Positions 1-7,879 of a stretch of 64,000 nucleotides of DNA are shown here, piece by piece; the stretch's first letter is position 1, and the number at the start of each line of letters is the position of its first letter. Source of the DNA: Cobetia amphilecti (GTDB taxonomy: Bacteria; Pseudomonadota; Gammaproteobacteria; Pseudomonadales; Halomonadaceae); NCBI RefSeq assembly GCF_030010415.1, contig NZ_JASCSA010000009.1. One strand, written 5' to 3'. The position numbers were made by a program, and so were the translations under genes. The notes below the pieces were generated by a model. That model had not been told where the DNA came from. It saw only the letters and a list, made by a program, of their open reading frames with translations, and made no database searches.

Positions 1-448
1 CGCCAAGTGCCAGCAGGGCCTTGAAGCGCGTGGGTTCGACCAGCGCATGGCGCAGGCCGCTGCGCAGCAGACGCTCTCGCCACGGACGGCCGACGCGACG
101 CTCCAGTTCCTGACGCCCGATATCGAGCAGGGTGTGATACTGCACGCCCGATGGGCAGGTGGTCTCGCAGCTGCGACAGCTCAGGCAGCGGTCCAGATGC
201 CGCTGGGTCTCGCGGGTGATCTCGCTGGCCTGCTGGCGGGTGCTTGGGTCCTGGCTCTCGGGGTCGCTCTCCAGCAGCTGCTTGATCAGATAGATGCGCC
301 CGCGCGGCCCGTCGCGCTCATCGCCCAGCAGCTGATAGGTGGGGCAGGTGGCATTGCAGAAACCGCAATGCACGCAGCTGCGCAGGACCTTGTCGGCCCG
401 CTGGATATGCGGTCTGGCAAGCGCGTCGTCACTGAAGTGGGTCTGCAT
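1..448 (-). CDS. glcF: Glycolate oxidase iron-sulfur subunit GlcF (3' part beyond the window)
   Basis: Only the N-terminal 149 codons are inside the window; the gene continues past base 1. The protein begins MQTHFSDD and shows two ferredoxin-type cysteine clusters, CVHCGFCNATCP near residue 25 and CLSCRSCETTCP near residue 90, the pair of [4Fe-4S] sites expected in GlcF. GlcF passes electrons from the flavin subunits GlcD/GlcE of membrane-associated glycolate oxidase to the respiratory chain (glycolate to glyoxylate). It follows glcE by 28 bases on the same strand, in the order glcD-glcE-glcF, so it is probably co-transcribed. The cysteine motifs plus the operon context make the assignment firm; the length and C-terminus cannot be judged. 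Confidence 0.93.
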   Translation of the reverse strand, partial: MQTHFSDDALARPHIQRADKVLRSCVHCGFCNATCPTYQLLGDERDGPRGRIYLIKQLLESDPESQDPSTRQQASEITRETQRHLDRCLSCRSCETTCPSGVQYHTLLDIGRQELERRVGRPWRERLLRSGLRHALVEPTRFKALLALG

Positions 449-476
449 TCAGGTGCGTCTCCTGTCGTGGCGTGAG

Positions 477-1685
477 TCACATCTCGGCGTACAGGCGACC
501 GGGATTGAGGATGCCGTGGGGGTCCAGCTGCTGCTTGAGCTGAAGGTGATAGCGGGCATTGGGGGCGGCCAGCGGCATCAGCGGGCTGTCTTCGGCGGCG
601 ACGGTGCCCGGGGTATAGCAGATGGCGTGGCCGCCCAGCCGACTGGCCAGCGAGCGAATGCGCTGGGCCGGGGCATCGCTTGCGAGCCAGCGCTGGGCAC
701 CCGCCCAGTCACACAGCAGGTCGGCATCATCCACAGGGCCCAGCAGTTCGCTGACGGCGGCTTGCCACTCGAGGTGGTCCAGCGCCAACGCCAACGGCAG
801 CGACAGTCGCCACAGTGCCTGATGCGGCGCGCGCGCGCTGAAGAAGGGCAGGCGGTGCTCACGCAGCTCAGTCCAGTGCGCCGTCGCCTGATCCGCCGTC
901 AGGGCCTCGCCGCCCAGCTGCTCGCAACCGGCCTGGACCGAACGCTCGCCCCCTTCCAGGCGCAGGGTGAGTCGGCCGTCATGCCAGCTGGTCGCCGTGA
1001 TCGGCAGCGGCGTGCGGCCCCAGGCATTCAGGCGAGTCAGCGCCTCGGCGAGACTGAGCTCCAGACACAGCGATTCGCTTGCCACCGGACGCGGCATCAC
1101 CTTGAGCGAGACTTCACTGATCACGCCCAGCGTGCCCTGAGCGCCGCACATCAGGCGCGACAGGTCGTAGCCCGCCACGTTCTTCATCACTTCACCGCCG
1201 AAACGCAGCGCCTTGCCATCAGCACTGATGATGCGCGTGCCCAGCACCAGGTCGCGCAGGCTGCCGCTCCAGGGGCGGCGTGGGCCGCTGAGTCCCGAGG
1301 CGAGCGTGCCGCCGACGGTCGCCGCGGGGCCGAAGTGGGGCGGCTCGCAGCTCAGGTGCTGACCTTGCTCGGCGAGTACGGCCTCAAGCGTCGCCAGCGG
1401 GGTGCCGGCGCGCACCGAGACCATCAGCTCCACCGGGTCGTAGTGGGTGATGCCATGATGCGCGCGCATGTCGAGCACTTCCGCGGCGGCCACTTCGCGG
1501 CCGAGGAAGGCCTTGCTGCCACTGCCGGCGATGCGCAGCGGGCGCTTCGCCTCATGGGCGGCGCGGACCTGTTCACGGAGTGCCTCGCTGGCATCCTGTT
1601 GCTGCGGGGGCTGGCTGGCGGCAGGCGTAGCGCACTCGGCATGGCTTGGCACCTGATCCTGGAGAGAATCATCTGGCTCTGGCAT
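477..1685 (-). CDS. glcE: Glycolate oxidase FAD-binding subunit GlcE
   Basis: 402 aa. After a variable, Gln/Ala-rich N-terminus of about 35 residues comes a PCMH-type FAD-binding region: PLRIAGSGSKAFLG near residue 50, then GGTLASGLSGPRR near 125, FGGEVMKNVAGYDLSRLMCGAQGTLG near 160-190. The C-terminus ends in the family-typical LNPGRLYAEM. GlcE is the small flavoprotein-like subunit of glycolate oxidase and acts with GlcD and GlcF. The start chosen (MPEPDD) has only a weak GAGA upstream; an internal start at a later Met would remove only the low-complexity tail. The gap to glcD upstream is 143 bp and holds an 11-bp tandem repeat, so glcEF may be less tightly coupled to glcD than usual. Confidence 0.93.
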   Translation of the reverse strand: MPEPDDSLQDQVPSHAECATPAASQPPQQQDASEALREQVRAAHEAKRPLRIAGSGSKAFLGREVAAAEVLDMRAHHGITHYDPVELMVSVRAGTPLATLEAVLAEQGQHLSCEPPHFGPAATVGGTLASGLSGPRRPWSGSLRDLVLGTRIISADGKALRFGGEVMKNVAGYDLSRLMCGAQGTLGVISEVSLKVMPRPVASESLCLELSLAEALTRLNAWGRTPLPITATSWHDGRLTLRLEGGERSVQAGCEQLGGEALTADQATAHWTELREHRLPFFSARAPHQALWRLSLPLALALDHLEWQAAVSELLGPVDDADLLCDWAGAQRWLASDAPAQRIRSLASRLGGHAICYTPGTVAAEDSPLMPLAAPNARYHLQLKQQLDPHGILNPGRLYAEM

Positions 1686-1700
1686 GGCATGTCTCTATTA

Positions 1701-1733
1701 AAGTGGCGATGAAGTGGCGATGAAGTGGTGAAC
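1701..1733. repeat. 11-bp tandem repeat, three copies, upstream of glcE
   Basis: Two exact copies of AAGTGGCGATG (1701-1711, 1712-1722) and a third degenerate copy (1723-1733) lie just before the glcE start, within the glcD-glcE gap. A nearly identical 11-mer (AAGTGGGGATG) is tandemly repeated at 23477-23498 at the end of another gene. Confidence 0.75.
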
Positions 1734-1828
1734 GTCAGGTAGCGAAAGGTCCGGTAGTGAACGGTCAGGCGGCAGCGGATTTGAGAGCTGTCCATGACTG
1801 AGAAACCGTCCAGCCACGTGGCAGCTGT

Positions 1829-3328
1829 CTAGAAACGTGGCAGATCGGGGTGCGGCAACTGGTTGTCATGCACATGCATGGCACCGAATTCGGCGCAGCG
1901 CGCCAGCGTCGGGATGTTCTTGCCGGGGTTGAGCAGGCCAGCGGGGTCGAAGGCGGCCTTCACGGCATGGAAGACGCTGATCTCCTCGTGGTTGAACTGG
2001 GCGCACATCTGATTGATCTTCTCGCGGCCCACGCCATGTTCGCCGGTGATGCTGCCGCCGGCGGCCACGCACAGTTCGAGAATCTTGCCGCCGACCTCCT
2101 CGGCCAGTTCCAGCTCGCCGGGCTGATTGGCATCGAACAAGATCAGTGGGTGCATGTTGCCGTCACCGGCATGGAAGACATTGGCCACCGCGAGCCCCGA
2201 TTGGCGCGAGAGCTCCGCGATGCCGTTCAGCACGGCGGGCAGCTCACGGCGCGGAATGGTGCCATCCATGCAGTAGTAGTCGGGCGACATGCGACCCACT
2301 GCGGGGAAGGCATTCTTGCGCCCGGCCCAGAAGCGCGCGCGCTCGGCCTCGTCCTGTGCCTGGCGGATCTCGGTGGCGCCGGCGCGCTCCAGTACCTCAC
2401 GGACTCGCGCGCAGTCATCGACGACATCGGCCTCGGCGCCGTCCAGCTCGCAGAGCAGAATGGCGGCGGCCTCGACCGGATAGCCCGCGTGGATGAAGTC
2501 CTCGGCGGCGCGGATCGCCAGGTTGTCCATCATCTCGAGCCCGCCGGGGATGATGCCGCAGGCGATGATGTCGCCCACCGCGCGGCCGGCCTTGTCGATA
2601 TCGGCGAAGCTCGCCATCAGCACCTTGGCGGTCTCGGGCCTGGGCAGCAGGCGCACCGTGACTTCCGTGACCACCCCCAGCATGCCTTCGGAGCCTGTCA
2701 TCAGCGCCAGCATGTCCAGGCCGGGCGAGTCGAGGCTGTCGGCGCCGATCGTCATCGCCTCGCCTTCGATGGTCAGCATCTCGAGCTTGAGCAGGTTGTG
2801 AACGGTGAGGCCGTACTTGAGGCAGTGCACGCCACCGGCATTCTCGGCCACGTTGCCGCCGATGGAGCAGGCGATCTGCGAGGAGGGGTCCGGCGCGTAG
2901 TAGAGCCCGAAGGGCGCGGCGGCCTCGGAAATGGCGAGATTGCGCACCCCGGGCTGCAGGCGCGCGGTGCGTGCGTCGGGGTCGATCTCGAGAATCTGCG
3001 CCATGCGCGACATCACCAGCAGCACGCCTTGCTCCAGCGGCAAGGCACCGCCGGATAGCCCGGTGCCGGCGCCACGTGTCACCACCGGCACGCCCAGCGC
3101 ATGACATTCACGCAGCAGGGCGGCGACCTGCTCGACCCGCTCCGGCAGGGCGACCAGCATCGGCATGACGCGATAGGCGGACAGGCCATCACATTCGAAG
3201 GGATGCAGGTCCTCCTCGCGGTGCAGCAGCGTCAGGTCCGGCAGCAGGGTGGTGAGATGCGCCAGCACCTGGCCCTTGTCGTGCTGGGCCAGCGGTCCAT
3301 CCAGCGTCGGGTCATAGAGGATATTCAT
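1829..3328 (-). CDS. glcD: Glycolate oxidase FAD-linked subunit GlcD
   Basis: 499 aa, the usual GlcD length. FAD-binding PCMH motifs are present: PVVTRGAGTGLSGGALP near residue 80, SIGGNVAENAGGVHCLKYG near 155, GSEGMLGVVTEV near 210. The C-terminal FAD-oxidase domain carries NVFHAGDGNMHPLILFD near 375 and GEHGVGREK near 425, which include the substrate and flavin site His and Arg residues. It oxidises glycolate (and probably D-lactate-like 2-hydroxyacids) with GlcE and GlcF at the inner membrane. The start at MNILYDP has a strong GGGAGG six bases upstream. It is first in the glcDEF operon and divergent from glcC, with candidate GlcC operators in the shared upstream region. Confidence 0.96.
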   Translation of the reverse strand: MNILYDPTLDGPLAQHDKGQVLAHLTTLLPDLTLLHREEDLHPFECDGLSAYRVMPMLVALPERVEQVAALLRECHALGVPVVTRGAGTGLSGGALPLEQGVLLVMSRMAQILEIDPDARTARLQPGVRNLAISEAAAPFGLYYAPDPSSQIACSIGGNVAENAGGVHCLKYGLTVHNLLKLEMLTIEGEAMTIGADSLDSPGLDMLALMTGSEGMLGVVTEVTVRLLPRPETAKVLMASFADIDKAGRAVGDIIACGIIPGGLEMMDNLAIRAAEDFIHAGYPVEAAAILLCELDGAEADVVDDCARVREVLERAGATEIRQAQDEAERARFWAGRKNAFPAVGRMSPDYYCMDGTIPRRELPAVLNGIAELSRQSGLAVANVFHAGDGNMHPLILFDANQPGELELAEEVGGKILELCVAAGGSITGEHGVGREKINQMCAQFNHEEISVFHAVKAAFDPAGLLNPGKNIPTLARCAEFGAMHVHDNQLPHPDLPRF

Positions 3329-3508
3329 GCACTGCCTCCCGGGAGGTTGGGGTCTGCGCGGCTGCTGTCTGTCGCTTATGTCTGCTGGTGCTGTCTGTCG
3401 TTACTGTCGGCTGATGCGGGGTTCGAGCGAGTCGCCTGTCGATTCCGCCGCACCTGATCTGCACACAATCTGGCCTGCCTCCCCGGTCTTGTCCATGCTT
3501 CACCTCAG

Positions 3509-3619
3509 TGGTATGACCAGACATTCGTCTAGTGTTTGTGCAAGGAAAACCACGCTTTACTGGCCTCACGCCCGCTGCCATCAGGCGGCTTTGCGCCCGC
3601 TGATCGACAGGTCTGACCA
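3509..3619. promoter_or_regulatory. Two candidate GlcC operators in the glcD-glcC intergenic region
   Basis: Site 1 at 3509-3519 is TGGTATGACCA, an exact TGGT-N3-ACCA palindrome of the kind bound by FadR/GlcC/PdhR-type GntR regulators. Site 2 at 3609-3619 is AGGTCTGACCA (GGT-N3-ACC core). The two centres are exactly 100 bp apart. They sit between the divergent glcD and glcC starts (3329-3718), and nothing else is visible in this stretch. Binding by the adjacent GlcC is inferred from family and position. Confidence 0.6.
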
Positions 3620-3718
3620 GTCGGAAATCGCCAGGCGCCGGCAGTGAGTCAATGACGCGCCGCCGGCGGGTTGATCAAGGCCCAGCACACAAAGGTCGAG
3701 CAAAAGGGGAGGGGCAGG

Positions 3719-4534
3719 ATGCTGCGAACCATCGCCGAGTCAGGAGCTGACCCCCGCGCCGCGGATCAGGCAGCGGCGCGTCTGGAGCAATTGATTCTGG
3801 ACGGCGTGCTCAAGCCCGGGCAGATGATTCCCTCGGAGCGCCGGCTATGTGAGCGGCTAGGCATCTCGCGGGCCTCGCTGCGTGAAGGGCTCAGGCTGTT
3901 GCGTGGCAAGGGCATCATCGAGACGCGCCATGGCAAGGGCTCGAGCGTCGCGGCGCTGCTGCCGAGCGGCGATATCAGTCCGCTGATGCATCTGTTTCGG
4001 GATCAGCCGCGCACCCTGTATGACCTGCTGGAAGTACGGGCCCTGCTGGAAGGGCAGTCGGCGCGACTGGCTGCCCAACGCGGCACGCCGGCGGATAGAG
4101 TGTTGATCCGGCGTCATTACGAGGCGATGGCGGCCTGCGTGCGCGAGTATCCGCCCGACTTCGCGTCCTCAGCGCCGGGCGATGAGGCGCTGCCGGATGC
4201 CCAGCAGCTGGCGCGTCACGACCACGCCTTCCACCACGCCATCTGTGAGGCGTCCCACAATCCGGTGCTGGTGCATACGCTCAAGGGCATCAATGACCTG
4301 CTGCTCAGCTCGGTGTTCGCCTCGCTGCGCAATCTCTACCATCGCCCGATTCCCCGCGGCCAGATCAATGCCCAGCACACGGCCATCTACCGCGCGGTGA
4401 TGGACCAGCAGCCGGAGGCGGCGGAGAAGGCGGCGCTGGAGCACCTGCACAGCATTCGCGACAACCTGCGCGAGCTGGAGGCGGAGGATGAGCGGCTGGT
4501 GCGCTCGGCCATGCGGCTGGAAGGCTTCGAGTAG
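3719..4534 (+). CDS. glcC: GntR-family (FadR subfamily) regulator of glycolate use, GlcC-like
   Basis: 271 aa from the ATG at 3719, preceded by GAGGGGCAGG; an upstream in-frame Met at 3671 lacks a ribosome site. Residues about 15-75 form a winged helix with the GntR signature (PSERRLCERLGISRASLREGLRLLRGKGIIETRHGKG). The C-terminal part is a helical FCD ligand-binding domain with the metal-type acidic/His pattern (RHDHAFHHAICEASHN near 165). GlcC proteins activate the glc operon in response to glycolate or glyoxylate. The gene is divergent from glcDEF. Family is sure; the GlcC name rests mainly on context. Confidence 0.88.
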   Translation: MLRTIAESGADPRAADQAAARLEQLILDGVLKPGQMIPSERRLCERLGISRASLREGLRLLRGKGIIETRHGKGSSVAALLPSGDISPLMHLFRDQPRTLYDLLEVRALLEGQSARLAAQRGTPADRVLIRRHYEAMAACVREYPPDFASSAPGDEALPDAQQLARHDHAFHHAICEASHNPVLVHTLKGINDLLLSSVFASLRNLYHRPIPRGQINAQHTAIYRAVMDQQPEAAEKAALEHLHSIRDNLRELEAEDERLVRSAMRLEGFE

Positions 4535-4671
4535 CGCGTCAGGGTTTTTGGCTCAGGCGCAGGCTCAGGCGTGCTGGACTGGAGTGCGCGCTGGCGGACA
4601 AGCAGGCTGGCAAGCGGGGCGGACTCAGGGCAAAGTGGTCAGCTCATCGCCCAGGACAACGTGCTGCCTTC

Positions 4672-5256
4672 ATGTGGAAACTCTCTTCCGCGAGTGATTG
4701 GCTCGACCGCCTCAATCACTCGCGCCACGCCATGCTGTGGCTGTTCATTGCCTCGATGCTGGAAACTCTGCTGATCCCGATTCCCATCGAGATCGTTCTG
4801 ATCCCGTGGATGCTGCGCCACCCCGAACGCCGCTGGCGCGTGGCCGCGGTGGCACTCGCCGGCAACCTGACCGCGGCGTTGCTGGGCTTCTATCTGGGAG
4901 CCTACGCGCTGGCGGCGTGGGGCGATGGGTTGATCGGCTTCTTTGGCGGGCAGCAGGCCTTCGAATCCTTCCAGCAGCGCTTCAGCGAGCAGGGCTTCCT
5001 TGCCATCATGCTGATCGGCATCGTGCCGATTCCCTTCCAGAGCGCCATGCTGGTCGCCGGTGCCAGCGGCTATCCGGTCGCGTTGTTCCTGCTGGCGGCG
5101 CTGATCGGGCGCGGGGTGCGCTATTTCGGGCTGGCAGCCCTGGTGGCACTGGTCGAGGATCAGGCGCTGGCGCTCTGGCAACGCTACTCGCGCCCGCTGG
5201 GAGTGATCGGGTTGGCGCTGACCGGCGTGTGGCTGTGGCAGGCCTTCATCGCCTGA
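4672..5256 (+). CDS. YqaA/DedA-type (VTT domain) inner-membrane protein
   Basis: 194 aa with about five hydrophobic segments. The VTT/SNARE-associated pattern is visible: ETLLIPIPIEIVLIP near residue 32, NLTAALLGFYLGAY near 65, and GIVPIPFQSAMLVAGASGYPVALFLLAALIGRGVRYF near 115-155. This matches YqaA-like members of the DedA superfamily, thought to act in lipid or undecaprenyl-phosphate handling; the precise role is unknown. No strong ribosome site precedes the ATG. It ends four bases before the end of dsdA, which converges on it. Confidence 0.78.
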   Translation: MWKLSSASDWLDRLNHSRHAMLWLFIASMLETLLIPIPIEIVLIPWMLRHPERRWRVAAVALAGNLTAALLGFYLGAYALAAWGDGLIGFFGGQQAFESFQQRFSEQGFLAIMLIGIVPIPFQSAMLVAGASGYPVALFLLAALIGRGVRYFGLAALVALVEDQALALWQRYSRPLGVIGLALTGVWLWQAFIA

Positions 5257-5260
5257 TCGC

Positions 5261-6688
5261 TCACTCTCGCCGGCTTGTGCTGACCTGTGACAGCAATGCC
5301 TTGCCGCGCTGATAGTCGGCCTGCCAGATCGCCTCGGGTACCATGCTGCCGCCGGTGGCCCAGACGACATGGGTGGTGTTGGCCTGCACCTCGCCGTCAT
5401 CCAGCCCGTTGGCCGCCCGCCAGGCGTGCCACTCGGGGGCGTCATTGCGCAGCACGTGGTGGATACCGGGCACGCCGGCCAGCGCGGACGGCTCAAGCAT
5501 GAGGCCTTCGCTGTCATATGCCAGCGCGAGCAGTTCGAGCAGATGCTCATCGCGCACGGTATGGATGCCGCTGAGCAAGGGGGCCATCACGCGCCCGACG
5601 AAGGCCGAGGCGCGACCCACCGCCAGGCCATCGGCGCAGGTGCGATTGTCCAGCCCGATATCCTCGACCGCGATGCCGTCATGCTCGCCGGTCAACATGC
5701 CCAGCAGCATGCAGGGGGAGTTGACCGGCTCGGCGAAGAAGCAGTGCACGGCGTCACCGAAGACCTGCTTGAGGCCGTAGGCCACGCCACCAGGTCCGCC
5801 GCCGACGCCGCAGGGCAGATAGACGCAGAGCGGGTGGCGGGCATCCACCGGGATGCCCTGCGCCGAGAGCTGCTCCGCGAGGCGGCTGGCCGCCGTGGCG
5901 TAGCCGACGAACAGGTCCCGCGAGCTTTCATCATCGATGAAGTGGGCGTTGGGCTGCTGCGCTTCCTGGCGCCCCGCGGCGACGGCCTTGCCGTAATCCC
6001 CGCTGTGCTCCACGACCTCTGCGCCCCGGGCGCGCAGCAGGTCCTTCTTCCATTGCTTGGCATCCGCCGACATGTGCACGGTGACGCGAAAGCCGAGCCG
6101 CGCGCTCATGATGCCGATGCTGAGCCCCAGGTTGCCGGTGGAGCCCACCACGACCTGTTGGCCGGCCAGCAGATCACGTATCTCATCACGCTGGAAGGCG
6201 CGGTAGTCGTCTTCCTGATGCAGCAGCCCTGCGTCAATGGCGAGACGCTCGGCATGCTTGAGCACCTCGTGGATGCCACCGCGCGCCTTGATCGAACCCG
6301 AGATGGGCAGGGCGTTGTCGCACTTGATCATCAGGCGGCCGGGCAGCGGGGATTCGGTTGCGCTGAGGGGAGATGCGGTCGAGGCTATGCCGCTCAGCGC
6401 CTGCTGCAAGCCGGGCGCTGCCACCAGCGGCGATTCGATGCGCCCTGACGCGGCGGCGGTCTCGGGGAAGGCTTCGGCAATCCAGGGAGCGAAACGCATC
6501 AGGCGTGCGTCGGCGTCCTCGATGTCGTGGGCTTCCACGCCACTCGCCTGCAGCGCCGGTGAGGCGAGCGCCTTGGCGGTCGCGACGCGTTCAGGGTTGA
6601 GCCAGCCGATTTCGCGGCCGGCCATCAGGCTGGCGATTTCCGGGTGGCGCAGCGTCAGGGCGTGGAGGTCATGGGGCGTGGCAGACAT
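5261..6688 (-). CDS. dsdA: D-serine ammonia-lyase (D-serine dehydratase)
   Basis: 475 aa from the ATG at 6688, which has AAGGA about seven bases upstream; a Met eight codons earlier lacks this. PLP fold-type II enzyme converting D-serine to pyruvate and ammonia. The PLP-lysine motif ISGSIKARGG lies near residue 130, the phosphate-binding glycine loop GSTGNLGLSIG near 185 and the second glycine-rich motif PCGVGGGPGG near 290. It is longer than E. coli DsdA (about 440) because of an extended loop around residues 70-110. No dsdC or dsdX neighbour is present, so it may be part of general amino-acid catabolism. Confidence 0.93.
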   Translation of the reverse strand: MSATPHDLHALTLRHPEIASLMAGREIGWLNPERVATAKALASPALQASGVEAHDIEDADARLMRFAPWIAEAFPETAAASGRIESPLVAAPGLQQALSGIASTASPLSATESPLPGRLMIKCDNALPISGSIKARGGIHEVLKHAERLAIDAGLLHQEDDYRAFQRDEIRDLLAGQQVVVGSTGNLGLSIGIMSARLGFRVTVHMSADAKQWKKDLLRARGAEVVEHSGDYGKAVAAGRQEAQQPNAHFIDDESSRDLFVGYATAASRLAEQLSAQGIPVDARHPLCVYLPCGVGGGPGGVAYGLKQVFGDAVHCFFAEPVNSPCMLLGMLTGEHDGIAVEDIGLDNRTCADGLAVGRASAFVGRVMAPLLSGIHTVRDEHLLELLALAYDSEGLMLEPSALAGVPGIHHVLRNDAPEWHAWRAANGLDDGEVQANTTHVVWATGGSMVPEAIWQADYQRGKALLSQVSTSRRE

Positions 6689-6913
6689 GCGGTGTCCTTG
6701 TGGGGGCTTCATCCAGCGATCAGGTCAGATCACAGGTTAGCGCGTCTTCTACTGGCAACGCACGTAGCCCAGCTTTCACATTCCGTAAAGGTCAGTGACA
6801 AAAAAGGCCGAATTTTTTGGCAACCGTCGGGATAGAAATGCAAAAGGTGCAGTCATAGTAAGCAAGGACATGATGTTATCGCGATGTTATGTCTGGCTTT
6901 AACTGTTCTTTGG

Positions 6914-6943
6914 TCCGCCACGGTTTTCCTGGCGGATTTTTTT
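6914..6943 (+). terminator. Orphan Rho-independent terminator
   Basis: Stem TCCGCCA (6914-6920) with TGGCGGA (6930-6936), followed by seven T (6937-6943). There is no plus-strand gene upstream for it to serve; the nearest features on both sides lie on the minus strand. Confidence 0.75.
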
Positions 6944-7216
6944 ATGCCTGAAATACGCGGGTTTTGGCAGGTTTTCGCTGGGGACGTTCGAATATCCCCA
7001 AGCTTTCAGCGACTTTCACTGTGGCCAGAGGCCTTGGTGGCAGGGCGTGGCACAGCGCTTCCCAGCGACTGTCACCGCCTCGGGTTGCGGCGCGTAAATT
7101 GTTGGGCGTCAGGCTGGCGGCAGAGATTGATTAGCCATTGGGTAATCTTCGAGGCGTTGGCCTGCTGGTGCAAGCATGCGAAGGCGCTCTCGATGCGCTC
7201 GGTTTCTCAGCCATCA

Positions 7217-7260
7217 CGCACAGAGCCCCCAGCGGCGATGACCGCTGGGGGCTCTGTGCG
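7217..7260. terminator. Perfect 19-bp hairpin downstream of the CBS-domain gene
   Basis: Arms 7217-7235 and 7242-7260 pair without mismatch around a six-base loop. It lies 42 bp past the stop of the leftward CBS gene and probably ends that transcript, although a clear T run is absent on the minus strand. Confidence 0.6.
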
Positions 7261-7301
7261 TTTGGTCTGGCTCTAAGCAGTTTCTTGATGGGTGAACTGT
7301 C

Positions 7302-7721
7302 TCAACAGCCGTTCTGCATCACCAGCAGCGCACTCAGGACATCGCGGCGGGTGACCATGCCGATCAGACGGCCCTGCTCGACCACCGGATAGACCTTGGG
7401 GCGCTGGCCATTCATGTGCTGCGCCAGGTCCGTGATGCTGTCATTCGGGCCGACGCTGAGGACTTCGTGACGCATCAGGTCGCCGACCTGGGCATGCTGG
7501 CCGCAGTGATAGGCACTGTCGAGCAGCTTGCCGAGGATGTCCTGCTCGGAGATGAAGCCGATCAGGCGGTCCAGGTCATCCACGACCGGCACGCCGGGCA
7601 GACGGTGGTGGGTCAGGCCCTGGGCGAGTTCGAGAATGCTGGTGCGTGCCTTCACGCGATAACAGTCGCGGGACATGATGTCGCGAAGGGTCGAGGGCAC
7701 CTTGAGCTGGGTGGCTTTCAT
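7302..7721 (-). CDS. Tandem CBS-domain protein
   Basis: 139 aa from the ATG at 7721 (MKATQLKV), which has AGGAGA eight bases upstream; the longer open frame lacks a ribosome site. It consists of two CBS motifs: residues about 10-65 (STLRDIMSRDCYRV...PGVPVVDDLDRLIGFISEQDIL) and 75-135 (VGDLMRHEVLSVGPNDSI...VYPVVEQGRLIGMVTRRDVL). Stand-alone CBS pairs bind adenosyl nucleotides and often modulate a partner protein; no partner is evident. It follows the Lpd-like gene at 158 bp on the same strand and might share its regulation. Confidence 0.88.
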   Translation of the reverse strand: MKATQLKVPSTLRDIMSRDCYRVKARTSILELAQGLTHHRLPGVPVVDDLDRLIGFISEQDILGKLLDSAYHCGQHAQVGDLMRHEVLSVGPNDSITDLAQHMNGQRPKVYPVVEQGRLIGMVTRRDVLSALLVMQNGC

Positions 7722-7879
7722 GGGCAGGTCTCCTGCGTCACTGCTCTTCGACTCTCCGGTGAGGGAGCCGTGCGATGAATGCCGGCAGCCACTTTCGTGA
7801 CTGCCGGCGACATTCAACATCTGTTCAGAGCATAGGGCATCACTGCGTGAGCTGCGCGTCCCGTTGCCTTGAGGGGGTA

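Larger units (their letters stand above)
6689..7301. other. Intergenic stretch with no supported protein gene
   Basis: 613 bp between dsdA and the CBS-domain gene, both transcribed leftward. Open frames here have poor codon use and no ribosome sites. It holds an orphan intrinsic terminator on the plus strand (6914-6943) and a 19-bp hairpin at 7217-7260. The part 6800-6913 is notably AT-richer than its surroundings and contains GATGTTAT twice, so a short transcript ending at 6943 is possible. Confidence 0.5.

Noticed and set aside
6980..6999. tRNA T-arm-like element (GGGGA...TTCGAAT...TCCCC)
   Set aside because: The loop is too long for a T arm and no acceptor, D or anticodon arms surround it.
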